Shown here piece after piece: positions 44,180-54,500 of a DNA stretch of 64,000 nt. Under the pieces are notes generated by a model. The model did no database searches. It was not told the origin of the DNA and saw only the letters and a list, made by a program, of their open reading frames with translations. The position numbers were made by a program, and so were the translations under genes. Numbering within the stretch: position 1 is the first letter of the stretch; each line of letters begins with the position of its first letter. Source of the DNA: Caulobacter zeae (GTDB taxonomy: Bacteria > Pseudomonadota > Alphaproteobacteria > Caulobacterales > Caulobacteraceae); contig NZ_PJRS01000022.1 of the NCBI RefSeq assembly GCF_002858925.1, positions 1 to 64,000 on the forward strand. Direction: 5' to 3'.

Positions 44180-44451
44180 CTATGTCCGAGGAATTATCGG
44201 GGCGTCCATCAGGGCTTCGATTTCCGGATCCGGGCGGATGAAAAGATCATCCGGGAGATCCAGCTTGAGGTGTTCCCAAGCCCCCAACCGGCGCTGCGCC
44301 TTGGGCTCTTCGAGCCCTTTCGGCTTTTTCTCGACTTTCACCGTAGCGATGATCCTGCCATCGCGGACGAGCGTCATGTCTTCGCCGCGTCGATTACGGC
44401 CAGGAGTTCGTCAAGGCTGTTTAGCTTGGCGATGTCGAACTGGATCGTCAT
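44180..44451 (-). pseudogene. frameshifted Phd-type antitoxin
   Basis: An N-terminal frame starts MTIQFDIAKLNSLDELLAVI and stops after IDAAKT. The overlapping second frame reads GEDMTLVRDGRIIATVKVEK and runs to DDLFIRPDPEIEALMD. Together they make a typical Phd/YefM antitoxin (DNA-binding domain plus acidic toxin-wrapping tail) if one base is restored near 44378-44388. Alternatively, a 65-residue protein starting at the internal ATG (44377) is made, lacking the DNA-binding start. About 100 bases separate it from the toxin, more than in intact modules. Confidence 0.65.
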
Positions 44452-44487
44452 GGGCGAAGTCTAACACGGCCTCGCCCGTCCGACGAC

Positions 44488-46362
<1,875 letters not shown>

Positions 46363-46367
46363 AGCGT

Positions 46368-46679
46368 CTATCCGTCGAACTGAACGGTCACGGCGCGCGC
46401 CTCGCGGCGGCGCAGGGCCACGCGGGTGTCGTCCACCCGCACGGCGATGGGGTCACGGCCGAACAGGCCTTCCTGCAGGATCTCGATGCGCGCACCCTCG
46501 ACGAAGCCCATCTCGAGCAGACGGCGCTCCAGCTCGTCGGGCGCCACGGCCTCGGCCGCGCCGGTCTCGCCGCGCACCGCGACGATGACGCCGGTCTCGC
46601 CGCGCGCGGCCGTGCTCAGGGCGCGGGTCGGCGCGTCGGAAGCAAGGGCGTCATCGGCGGTGAAGACGGCGTCGGACAT
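46368..46679 (-). CDS. feoA: FeoA-domain protein
   Basis: This 103-residue SH3-like cytoplasmic partner of FeoB has the core LERRLLEMGFVEGARIEILQ and a closing DDTRVALRRREARAVTV, the normal FeoA pattern. An unusual Ala/Thr-rich extension of about 28 residues precedes the domain. The ATG at 46679 has GAGG about eight bases upstream; a longer start is unlikely. It leads the feoAB operon. Confidence 0.93.
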   Translation of the reverse strand: MSDAVFTADDALASDAPTRALSTAARGETGVIVAVRGETGAAEAVAPDELERRLLEMGFVEGARIEILQEGLFGRDPIAVRVDDTRVALRRREARAVTVQFDG

Positions 46680-46702
46680 TCTTGAGCCTCGCGGCGAAAA
46701 GT

Positions 46703-46717
46703 TGCGAACGATTATCA
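46703..46717 (-). promoter_or_regulatory. possible Fur box upstream of feoA
   Basis: On the minus strand the sequence reads TGATAATCGTTCGCA, 24-38 bases before the feoA start. The left half matches the Fur 7-1-7 half-site TGATAAT exactly. The right half matches in four of seven positions. Confidence 0.42.
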
Positions 46718-46878
46718 GCCCCAACCGCCACTGTCGATGAAAGATGCCCCTTAAGAACGCCGGTCGCGGAAAAAACTAACAGGCATGGCGCGGCGTAATG
46801 GCCCAGCCGCGTTAATCTATTCGACTCAAGGCCGCACAGGTTGCATTAATTTTTGCAAGCGATTCGTAGGGACTCGAA

Positions 46879-48147
46879 ATGCGAAGGCTCAAGCTGGCTC
46901 TGCTGACCGGCGCCTATCTTTGCCTGGCTCTTATCGTCTCCCTGCTGCTGTGGCGCATGGGGGCGACCCCGGCTGTCGGCCTGTCGGCCTTCATCGGGAC
47001 GCTCGGCCTGTGCTTCGCGTTCCACGGCATCATCGGCGGCATGTTCGACAACGCCCAGCTGAAGCTGGACATCGAGACGGTGCGCGAGGCCCACGGCATC
47101 CTGGTCGAGCAGATCGAGAAGATCGACGCGCGCATGACCAGCCTCGTGGAAAGCGTCGCCGAGGACGCCGAGAAGCGCTCGGCCGAGCTGACCAGCGAGG
47201 TCCACCAGCTCGAAGACCTGATGCAGCGCATGAGCGAGCGCCTGGAAAGCCAGCTGACCCACCAGGTCGCGGCCGCCCGCCACGACGCCCGCGGCCGTGG
47301 CGCCGCCGCCCCGGTCAACGCCGTGCTGGAAGCCGTCCAGGACGCCCTGGCCGAAAACCGCGTCGACCTCTACCTGCAACCGGTCGTCAGCCTGCCCCAG
47401 CGCCGCACCGTCTTCTACGAAAGCTTCTCGCGCCTGCGCGACGAGACCGGCCGCGTGATGATGCCGGCCGAATACCTGGCCGTGGCCGAGCCCGAGGGCC
47501 TGATGACGGCCGTCGACAACCTCTTGCTGTTCCGCTGCGTGCAGATCGTGCGCCGCCTGGCCAAGCAGGACCGCAAGGTCGGCATCTTCTGCAACATCTC
47601 GCTGGCAAGCCTGGCCGACGAGACCTTCTTCCCGCAGTTCCTCGAGTTCCTGCAGGGCAACAAGGACCTCGCCGGCTCGCTGATCTTCGAGCTGGGCCAG
47701 ACCGCCTTCAACCAGCGCGGCCCGGTGGAAGCCCGTCACATGGCCCGCCTCGCCAGCCTCGGCTTCCAGTTCAGCCTCGACAAGGTCGTGGACCTGGATC
47801 TGGACTTCCAGGACCTGGCCCGCGCCGACGTCAAGTACGTCAAGGTCGGCGCCCAGCTGATCCTCGACCAGCTGGAAGAGCAGGACGGCAAGCTGGTGCT
47901 CAGCTCCCTGCCCGATCTCAACGCCGCCGACTTCGCCGCCCTGATGCGCCGCTACGGCGTCGAGGTGATCGCCGAGAAGGTCGAGGCCGAGCGCCAGATC
48001 GCCGAAATCCTCGATCTCGACATCGGCTACGGGCAGGGCCACCTGTTCGGCGAGCCGCGCGCCATCCGCGACGCCGTCCTGGCCGAGACCGATCCGCCGG
48101 CCGACTTCGTCCAGGCCCCGCTGCGCCGCCGCGCCGCCAACTGGTAG
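46879..48147 (+). CDS. tipF: TipF-like flagellar positioning protein (degenerate EAL)
   Basis: This 422-residue protein has two N-terminal membrane segments (about 7-26 and 33-55), a coiled coil (about 62-120; DIETVREAHGILVEQIEKID) and a C-terminal EAL domain (about 145-400). The EAL triplet reads ESF (VFYESFSRL) and several metal ligands differ, so phosphodiesterase activity is unlikely. Caulobacter TipF has exactly this layout; it binds cyclic di-GMP and recruits flagellar assembly to the new pole. Here it would act at the membrane. It is monocistronic, with a terminator after it. Confidence 0.87.
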   Translation: MRRLKLALLTGAYLCLALIVSLLLWRMGATPAVGLSAFIGTLGLCFAFHGIIGGMFDNAQLKLDIETVREAHGILVEQIEKIDARMTSLVESVAEDAEKRSAELTSEVHQLEDLMQRMSERLESQLTHQVAAARHDARGRGAAAPVNAVLEAVQDALAENRVDLYLQPVVSLPQRRTVFYESFSRLRDETGRVMMPAEYLAVAEPEGLMTAVDNLLLFRCVQIVRRLAKQDRKVGIFCNISLASLADETFFPQFLEFLQGNKDLAGSLIFELGQTAFNQRGPVEARHMARLASLGFQFSLDKVVDLDLDFQDLARADVKYVKVGAQLILDQLEEQDGKLVLSSLPDLNAADFAALMRRYGVEVIAEKVEAERQIAEILDLDIGYGQGHLFGEPRAIRDAVLAETDPPADFVQAPLRRRAANW

Positions 48148-48171
48148 ACCGCCTTTCAATTTCGAACTTCG

Positions 48172-48204
48172 ACCGCCGCCGGGGCCCGCTCCGGCGGCGG
48201 TTTT
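48172..48204 (+). terminator. intrinsic terminator after tipF
   Basis: ACCGCCGCCGG, an eight-base loop, CCGGCGGCGGT, then TTT. The stem is a perfect 11 bp starting 25 bases after the tipF stop. Confidence 0.93.
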
Positions 48205-48280
48205 CGTTTGACCGCAAGCATCGGAATGACGCGCGACGGCAACGGCGCGATCCTGTCGGCAGATCCGAAAGGAGACCGAC

Positions 48281-49003
48281 ATGACCCCCATCTACCTGAC
48301 CGACGACAAGCGCTGGGCCGCCATCGAACGTCGCGACCGCGCCGCCGACGGCGCCTTCTTCTGCGGCGTGCGCACCACCGGCGTCTATTGCCGCCCCAGC
48401 TGCGCGGGCCGTCCGCTACGTCGCAACGTCGCCTTCTACGAGACCCGGGAAGCCGCCCGCGCGGCCGGCCTGCGCGCCTGCCTGCGCTGCCGCCCCGACG
48501 AGCCGATCGAGACCCTGGCTTACGGCTTGGGCGACACGCCGCTGGGTCTGGCCTTGGCCGCGAGTTCCAAGGCGGGCCTGGCCCTGCTGGTCCTCGGCGA
48601 CGACCGCGTGGCGATGGTCGAGGACCTGGCCGCCCGCTTCCCCCGCGCCCAGTTGATCGAGGATCAAGACAGCGTCGCGGCGGCCCTGGCCGCTCTGAGC
48701 GCGGCGATCGAGGGCAGCGCGGGCGCCGGCCTCGCGCTCGACGAACGCGGCACCGAGCTGCAGCGCGCCGTCTGGAAAGCGCTGCGTGACATCCCCGCCG
48801 GGTCCACGGCCTCCTACGCCCAGGTCGCCCGCGCCATCGGCCGGCCCGAAGCCGTGCGCGCCGTGGCCCAGGCCTGCGGCGCCAACCCGCTGGCGGTGCT
48901 GACGCCCTGCCACCGCGTGGTGCGCTCGGACGGCGGCCTTTCCGGCTATCGCTGGGGCGTCGAACGCAAGAAGGCCCTTCTGGAGCGGGAGCGCGCCGCT
49001 TGA
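48281..49003 (+). CDS. Ada-type methyltransferase lacking the AraC domain
   Basis: This 240-residue alkylation-repair protein joins the N-Ada zinc domain directly to the O6-methylguanine methyltransferase domain. The zinc/acceptor cysteines are Cys37 and Cys41 (GVYCRPSCAG) and Cys67 and Cys70 (RACLRCRPDE). The suicide-acceptor Cys210 is in LTPCHRVVRSDGGLSGYRWG. E. coli Ada (about 354 residues) has an AraC-type helix-turn-helix between these domains; it is missing here. The protein can repair methylphosphotriesters and O6-alkylguanine but may not activate genes as Ada does. It overlaps the next oxygenase gene by four bases. Confidence 0.9.
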   Translation: MTPIYLTDDKRWAAIERRDRAADGAFFCGVRTTGVYCRPSCAGRPLRRNVAFYETREAARAAGLRACLRCRPDEPIETLAYGLGDTPLGLALAASSKAGLALLVLGDDRVAMVEDLAARFPRAQLIEDQDSVAAALAALSAAIEGSAGAGLALDERGTELQRAVWKALRDIPAGSTASYAQVARAIGRPEAVRAVAQACGANPLAVLTPCHRVVRSDGGLSGYRWGVERKKALLERERAA

Positions 49004-49686
49004 ACCTGGACTGGACCCGCATCGCCGCCGAACTCGACGCCCGGGGCTGGACCCTCACCGGCCCGGTCCTGACGCCGGAGACCTGCGCCAGGGCGGCCGC
49101 GCTCTATGCGCAGGAGGCGCCGTTCCGCAGCCGGGTGGTCATGGCCCGCCACGGCTTCGGGCGCGGCGAATACAAGTACTTCGCCTATCCCCTGCCCGAG
49201 GTCGTGCAGAAGCTGCGGGCGGGGCTCTATGCGCCGCTCGCCCAGATCGCCAACGGCTGGATGGCGCGGCTGGGCGAGGACGGGCGGTTTCCGGAGACGC
49301 TGGACGGCATGCTGGAGCGCTGCCACGCGGCCGGCCAGGCTCGGCCCACGCCGCTGCTGCTGACCTATGACCCCGGCGACTACAACTGCCTGCACCAGGA
49401 CCTCTACGGCGAGCACGTCTTTCCGCTGCAGGCGGCCTTCCTGCTCGACCAGCCGGGACGCGACTTCGAAGGCGGCGAGTTCGTCATCGTCGAACAGCGG
49501 CCCCGCCAACAGTCGGCCGCCCAGGTCGTGCCCCTGGCCCAGGGCGAAGGCGTGATCTTCGCCGTGCGTGAACGGCCGGCCGAGGGAACGCGCGGCGTCC
49601 ACCGCCGCATCCTGCGCCACGGCGTCAGCGAGGTGCGCAGCGGAACCCGTAGGACGCTGGGCGTCATCTTCCACGACGCGACGTGA
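49000..49686 (+). CDS. 2OG-Fe(II) oxygenase, alkylated-DNA repair type
   Basis: This 228-residue oxygenase starts at a TTG overlapping the Ada-type stop (TTGA). The iron site is His132 and Asp134 in NCLHQDLYGEHVFPLQ, with a distal His in TRGVHRRILRHG and Arg in RRTLGVIFHDA. GFGRGEYKYFAYPLPEVV is a characteristic N-terminal block. From memory it matches the Pfam family called Oxygenase-NA, described as acting on damaged DNA, and is distinct from classical AlkB. Coupling to the Ada-type gene supports a role in alkylation repair. Confidence 0.85.
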   Translation: MNLDWTRIAAELDARGWTLTGPVLTPETCARAAALYAQEAPFRSRVVMARHGFGRGEYKYFAYPLPEVVQKLRAGLYAPLAQIANGWMARLGEDGRFPETLDGMLERCHAAGQARPTPLLLTYDPGDYNCLHQDLYGEHVFPLQAAFLLDQPGRDFEGGEFVIVEQRPRQQSAAQVVPLAQGEGVIFAVRERPAEGTRGVHRRILRHGVSEVRSGTRRTLGVIFHDAT

Positions 49687-49803
49687 GGCGCGAACCCGTT
49701 GCTGGATCGCGCCCGCACACCATATGAGCGGGCGCGCGGTCCTGCGGGATGGCCGGCGCGACGCCATTGACGCTCCCGCCTATGACCGGTACCCGCCCAA
49801 TCC

Positions 49804-50664
49804 ATGATCGACTTTCCCGCCGGCCTCTCCGCCCTGACCGACCGCTACGACGTGGTGCTCTGCGACGTCTGGGGCGTCATCCACAACGGGGTTCGCAACT
49901 TCCCCGAGGCCTGCGAGGCGCTGGAGCGGTTCAACAAGGACCACGGGCCGGTGGTGCTGATCTCCAACGCCCCGCGTCCGTCGCAGGACGTGCTGTCCCA
50001 GCTGGACGGCCTGAAGGTGCAGCGCGAGGCCTGGAGCGCCTTCGTCACCAGCGGCGACGCGACCCGCTCGCTGCTGACGCCTCGTGCGGGCGAGAAGGTA
50101 TGGAAGATCGGCCCCGAGCGCGACGCGCCGCTGTGGGCCGGCCTCGACCTGACGCTCGCCGGCTGCGAGGACGCCGACTTCATCCTGTGCTCGGGCCTCT
50201 ATGACGACGAGGCCGAAACCCCCGAGGATTATCGCGACCGCCTGAAGGTGGCCGCCGACCGCGGCCTGCTGTTCATCTGCGCCAACCCCGACCGGGTGGT
50301 GCAGCGGGGCGACAAGCTGATCTTCTGCGCCGGCGCCCTGGCCGACCTCTATGAAGAACTGGGCGGCAAGGTGGTGATGGCCGGCAAGCCGTTCGCGGCG
50401 ATCTATGATCTCGCCCTCGCCGAAGCCGAGCGCCTGAAGGGCGGCCCGGTGGACCGCTCGCGCGTGCTGTGCATCGGCGACGGCATCATCACCGACGTCC
50501 TGGGCGCCGAGAACCAGAAGCTGGCCTGCCTGTTCGTCGCCAAGGGCATCCATGGCGACAAGGCGCTGGGCCCCGACGGCCTGCTGGCGCCCGAGGCGGT
50601 GGCCAAGCTGCTGGCCGCCGAGAGCGTCGGCGCGACCCACGCCATCGCCGATCTGGTCTGGTGA
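49804..50664 (+). CDS. HAD-superfamily phosphatase, subfamily IIA-like
   Basis: This 286-residue cytoplasmic phosphatase has HAD motif I DVVLCDVWGVIHNG (near residue 16), motif II VVLISNAPRP, a small IIA cap (about 70-190), motif III Lys in VVMAGKPFAAIYD and motif IV CIGDGIITDVLGAENQ. It resembles the alphaproteobacterial HAD-IIA relatives of NagD and sugar phosphatases. The substrate is unknown. It begins about 117 bases after the repair oxygenase and is followed by a MaoC-type hydratase; there is no clear pathway link. Confidence 0.88.
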   Translation: MIDFPAGLSALTDRYDVVLCDVWGVIHNGVRNFPEACEALERFNKDHGPVVLISNAPRPSQDVLSQLDGLKVQREAWSAFVTSGDATRSLLTPRAGEKVWKIGPERDAPLWAGLDLTLAGCEDADFILCSGLYDDEAETPEDYRDRLKVAADRGLLFICANPDRVVQRGDKLIFCAGALADLYEELGGKVVMAGKPFAAIYDLALAEAERLKGGPVDRSRVLCIGDGIITDVLGAENQKLACLFVAKGIHGDKALGPDGLLAPEAVAKLLAAESVGATHAIADLVW

Positions 50665-50724
50665 AGACCGCTCGGCGCGCTACAAAACCCCAACGACAAT
50701 CATAAGAACGCAGGATCGGGGATC

Positions 50725-51147
50725 ATGCAGGGTCTCTTTCTCGAGGACTTGACCGTCGGCCAGGCCGCCGAATTCAGCCGCACCGTGGGCGAGGCCGACA
50801 TCCAGGCCTTCGCCGACGTCACCGGCGACACCAATCCCGTCCACCTCGACGCCGACTACGCCGCCACGACCAGCTTCGGCGAGCGCATCGCCCACGGCAT
50901 GCTGTCGGCCGGCTACATCTCGGCGGCGCTGGGCACCACCCTGCCCGGCCCGGGCGCGGTCTATCTCTCGCAGTCGCTGAACTTCAAGCGGCCGGTGCGC
51001 ATCGGCGACACGGTGGTGGTCAAGGTGGCTGTCACCGCCATCGACGAGGCCAAGGGCCGCGTGACCCTGTCGACCACCTGCATCGTCGGCAGGAAGGCCG
51101 TAGTCGACGGCGAGGCCGTGGTCCTGGTTCCGAAGAAGGGCGCCTGA
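50725..51147 (+). CDS. MaoC-like (R)-specific enoyl-CoA hydratase
   Basis: This 140-residue hotdog-fold protein carries the hydratase-2 motif with catalytic Asp and His in DVTGDTNPVHLDADYAATT and a second block GERIAHGMLSAGYIS. It resembles PhaJ-type enzymes that hydrate trans-2-enoyl-CoA to (R)-3-hydroxyacyl-CoA and could feed polyhydroxyalkanoate synthesis. It ends two bases before the ribF start, so the two are probably cotranscribed although functionally unrelated. Confidence 0.88.
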   Translation: MQGLFLEDLTVGQAAEFSRTVGEADIQAFADVTGDTNPVHLDADYAATTSFGERIAHGMLSAGYISAALGTTLPGPGAVYLSQSLNFKRPVRIGDTVVVKVAVTAIDEAKGRVTLSTTCIVGRKAVVDGEAVVLVPKKGA

Positions 51148-51149
51148 GC

Positions 51150-52103
51150 ATGGATCAGCGCGTGCGCCTGAAGATCGTCCACGGCTGGAAGGACGTGCCG
51201 GCCGAAGAGAAGGGCGCGGCCGTCGCGCTGGGCAATTTCGACGGCGTGCATCGCGGCCACCAGCAGGTGATCGCCGAGGCCGCCAAGGCGGCGCGCGAGC
51301 TGAAGGTCCCGCTGGGCGTGGTCACCTTCGACCCGCACCCCCGGCGCCTGTTTCGCCCCACCGAGCCGGCCTTCCGGCTGATGACCATCGAGCAGCAGGC
51401 CCGCCTGCTGAGCGATCTGGGCGTCGACTTCCTCTACCTGCTGCCGTTCGACTTCGAGATGGCGACGCTGGACGACCGCGCCTTCGCCGAGCGGGTCCTG
51501 CACCAGGGCCTGGGGATCCGCCACGTTGCCGTCGGCTTCGACATCTCGTTCGGCAAGGGCCGCACCGGCAGCCCCCAGGCCATGAAGGCCTATGGCGAGG
51601 AACTGGGCTTCTCGGTCTCGGTCGCCGAACCGGTGGCCAATCGCGACGGCGAGAAGTTCTCGTCCACCGGCGTACGCGAGGCCCTGCGCGCCGGCCATCC
51701 GGAGGAAGCCGCCCGGATCCTGGGCCGCCCCTTCGCCATCGAGGGCGTGGTGCGCCGCGGCCAGCAGCTGGGCCGCCAGCTGGGCTTTCCCACCGCCAAT
51801 GTCGAGATCGTCGACTATGTGGTGCCCAAGCTCGGCGTCTACGCCACCCGCACCCGCCTGCCCGACGGCCGGGTGATCCCGGGCGTCGCCAACCTCGGCA
51901 ACAACCCGACCACGGGGGAGGTCGAGACCCGGCTGGAGACCTGGCTGTTCGACTTCGACGAGGACCTTTACGGCCAGGTCATCGAGACCCAGCTGATCGC
52001 GTTCCTGCGTCCGGAGCTGAAGTTCGACAGCATCGAACTGATGATCCAGCAGATCCGCTGCGACGAGACGCAGGCCCGGGCGATCGTGGCTCCGCAGTTT
52101 TAG
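51150..52103 (+). CDS. ribF: bifunctional riboflavin kinase / FAD synthetase
   Basis: This 317-residue enzyme makes FMN and FAD from riboflavin. The N-terminal FAD synthetase domain (about 1-185) shows the nucleotide motif ALGNFDGVHRGHQQV and later KFSSTGVREALRAG. The C-terminal riboflavin kinase domain (about 190-315) has GQQLGRQLGFPTANV and PGVANLGNNPT. It belongs with general metabolism, supplying FAD to enzymes such as PutA and the acyl-CoA dehydrogenase nearby. Both active sites appear complete. Confidence 0.96.
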   Translation: MDQRVRLKIVHGWKDVPAEEKGAAVALGNFDGVHRGHQQVIAEAAKAARELKVPLGVVTFDPHPRRLFRPTEPAFRLMTIEQQARLLSDLGVDFLYLLPFDFEMATLDDRAFAERVLHQGLGIRHVAVGFDISFGKGRTGSPQAMKAYGEELGFSVSVAEPVANRDGEKFSSTGVREALRAGHPEEAARILGRPFAIEGVVRRGQQLGRQLGFPTANVEIVDYVVPKLGVYATRTRLPDGRVIPGVANLGNNPTTGEVETRLETWLFDFDEDLYGQVIETQLIAFLRPELKFDSIELMIQQIRCDETQARAIVAPQF

Positions 52104-52119
52104 ACCCGATAGCCGCTCC

Positions 52120-52258
52120 ACAAGGAACCGCCCTTGCGGGGGAGGCGATCGCGAAGCGATCGGTGGGGGGGTGTGAATGCAGAAAAGGCCGGCGCGGCGG
52201 AAGCTGAAAACTTCCCCCCACCGGCCTTCGGCCGCCTCCCCCACAGGGGGAGGTTCCT
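52120..52258. repeat. composite intergenic palindromic repeat
   Basis: The 177-base gap between ribF and the convergent acyl-CoA dehydrogenase holds nested inverted arms: outer GCGGGGGAGGC against GCCTCCCCC, inner CGGTGGGGGG against CCCCCCACCG, and a final hairpin CCTCCCCC-ACA-GGGGGAGG (52235-52253). It has the same organisation as bases 1-108. No coding potential is seen. It may terminate transcription from both sides. Confidence 0.78.
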
Positions 52259-52280
52259 CGACGGTCGATCCGCTACCGGA

Positions 52281-53585
<1,305 letters not shown>

Positions 53586-53603
53586 GGCGTTCCCGATCCC
53601 TGG

Positions 53604-53621
53604 TTCAAACACTTGTTTGAA
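53604..53621 (-). promoter_or_regulatory. perfect palindromic operator of the acyl-CoA dehydrogenase
   Basis: TTCAAACACTTGTTTGAA is an 8-2-8 perfect inverted repeat 19-36 bases before the start codon. It contains CAAAC-N4-GTTTG, the form used by PsrA/FadR-type TetR regulators of fatty acid oxidation. On the minus strand a TACATA -10 element and a TTGCCG -35 element 18 bases away lie just upstream, so the palindrome would cover the transcription start. Confidence 0.75.
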
Positions 53622-53752
53622 GCATATGTAGCACCGAGTTGACGGGCGCGGCAAGCGGGCGTTGCGGCCGCTTTGAACGTTCGCGTCGTCTTGCGCCCGG
53701 ATGGTCGCCAGACGGCTTGCCAGCCGCCCGCTCCTGGCGGAAAACACCGGTC

Positions 53753-54343
53753 ATGAACCTGACCATCAAGCCCCTCGAAGGCCGCTACGTCCGGCTGGAA
53801 CCGATCACCCCCGACCTGCGCGACGAGCTGCGCGGCGCCATCGACTGTGATCCCGACAGCTGGGAGATCATGTCGGTCAACGGCTGCGGCGAGGGCTTCG
53901 AGGACTGGTGGGGCGCGCTGCTGGGCGAAAGCGACCGCGGCGAGCGCGTCGGCTTCGCCATCCGCCGCAAGTCGGACGGCAAGATCGTCGGCACGTCGAG
54001 CTATCTGAACATCCGCCGCCTGCACAAGGGCCTGGAGATCGGCTCGACCTTCCTGCACCCCGACGCCCGCTCGGGCCCCGTGAACCCCGAATCCAAGCGC
54101 CTGCTGCTGGGCCACGCCTTCGACGCCGGCGTCATCCGGGTCGAGTTCATGATCGACGTGCGCAACGCCCGCAGCCAGGCCGCGGTCGAGAAGCTGGGCG
54201 CCACCAAGGAAGGCGTGCTGCGCAGCCACAAGATCACCTGGACCGGCCACGTGCGCGACACGGCCGTGTTCTCGATCACCGATTTCGACTGGCCGGGCGT
54301 CAAGCAGCGCCTGGAGTTCCGCCTCAGCGAAGACTTCGTCTAA
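53753..54343 (+). CDS. GNAT acetyltransferase, RimJ/RimL-like
   Basis: This 196-residue N-acetyltransferase has the RimJ/L pattern: an N-terminal LEGRYVRLEPITPD, a central KIVGTSSYLNIRRLHKGLEI and a C-terminal RVEFMIDVRNARSQAAVEKL followed by GATKEGVLRSHKI. It would acetylate a protein N-terminus or a small amine with acetyl-CoA. The substrate is unknown. The ATG at 53753 follows a sequence without a strong ribosome binding site. It is divergent from the acyl-CoA dehydrogenase. Confidence 0.88.
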   Translation: MNLTIKPLEGRYVRLEPITPDLRDELRGAIDCDPDSWEIMSVNGCGEGFEDWWGALLGESDRGERVGFAIRRKSDGKIVGTSSYLNIRRLHKGLEIGSTFLHPDARSGPVNPESKRLLLGHAFDAGVIRVEFMIDVRNARSQAAVEKLGATKEGVLRSHKITWTGHVRDTAVFSITDFDWPGVKQRLEFRLSEDFV

Positions 54344-54500
54344 AGCTCGCGGCGACCGGGAAAACCGGGGTGTCGCGAGCGCCACAGGCGAAAGCGATTG
54401 CGACACCCTGCCGCACCTATACCTGAGCAATACATAAAAAACCACCGTTATCCTTCTCTCGTAAGGATTTCGCCAAGCATTGGCGGTCAAATTGACGGCC

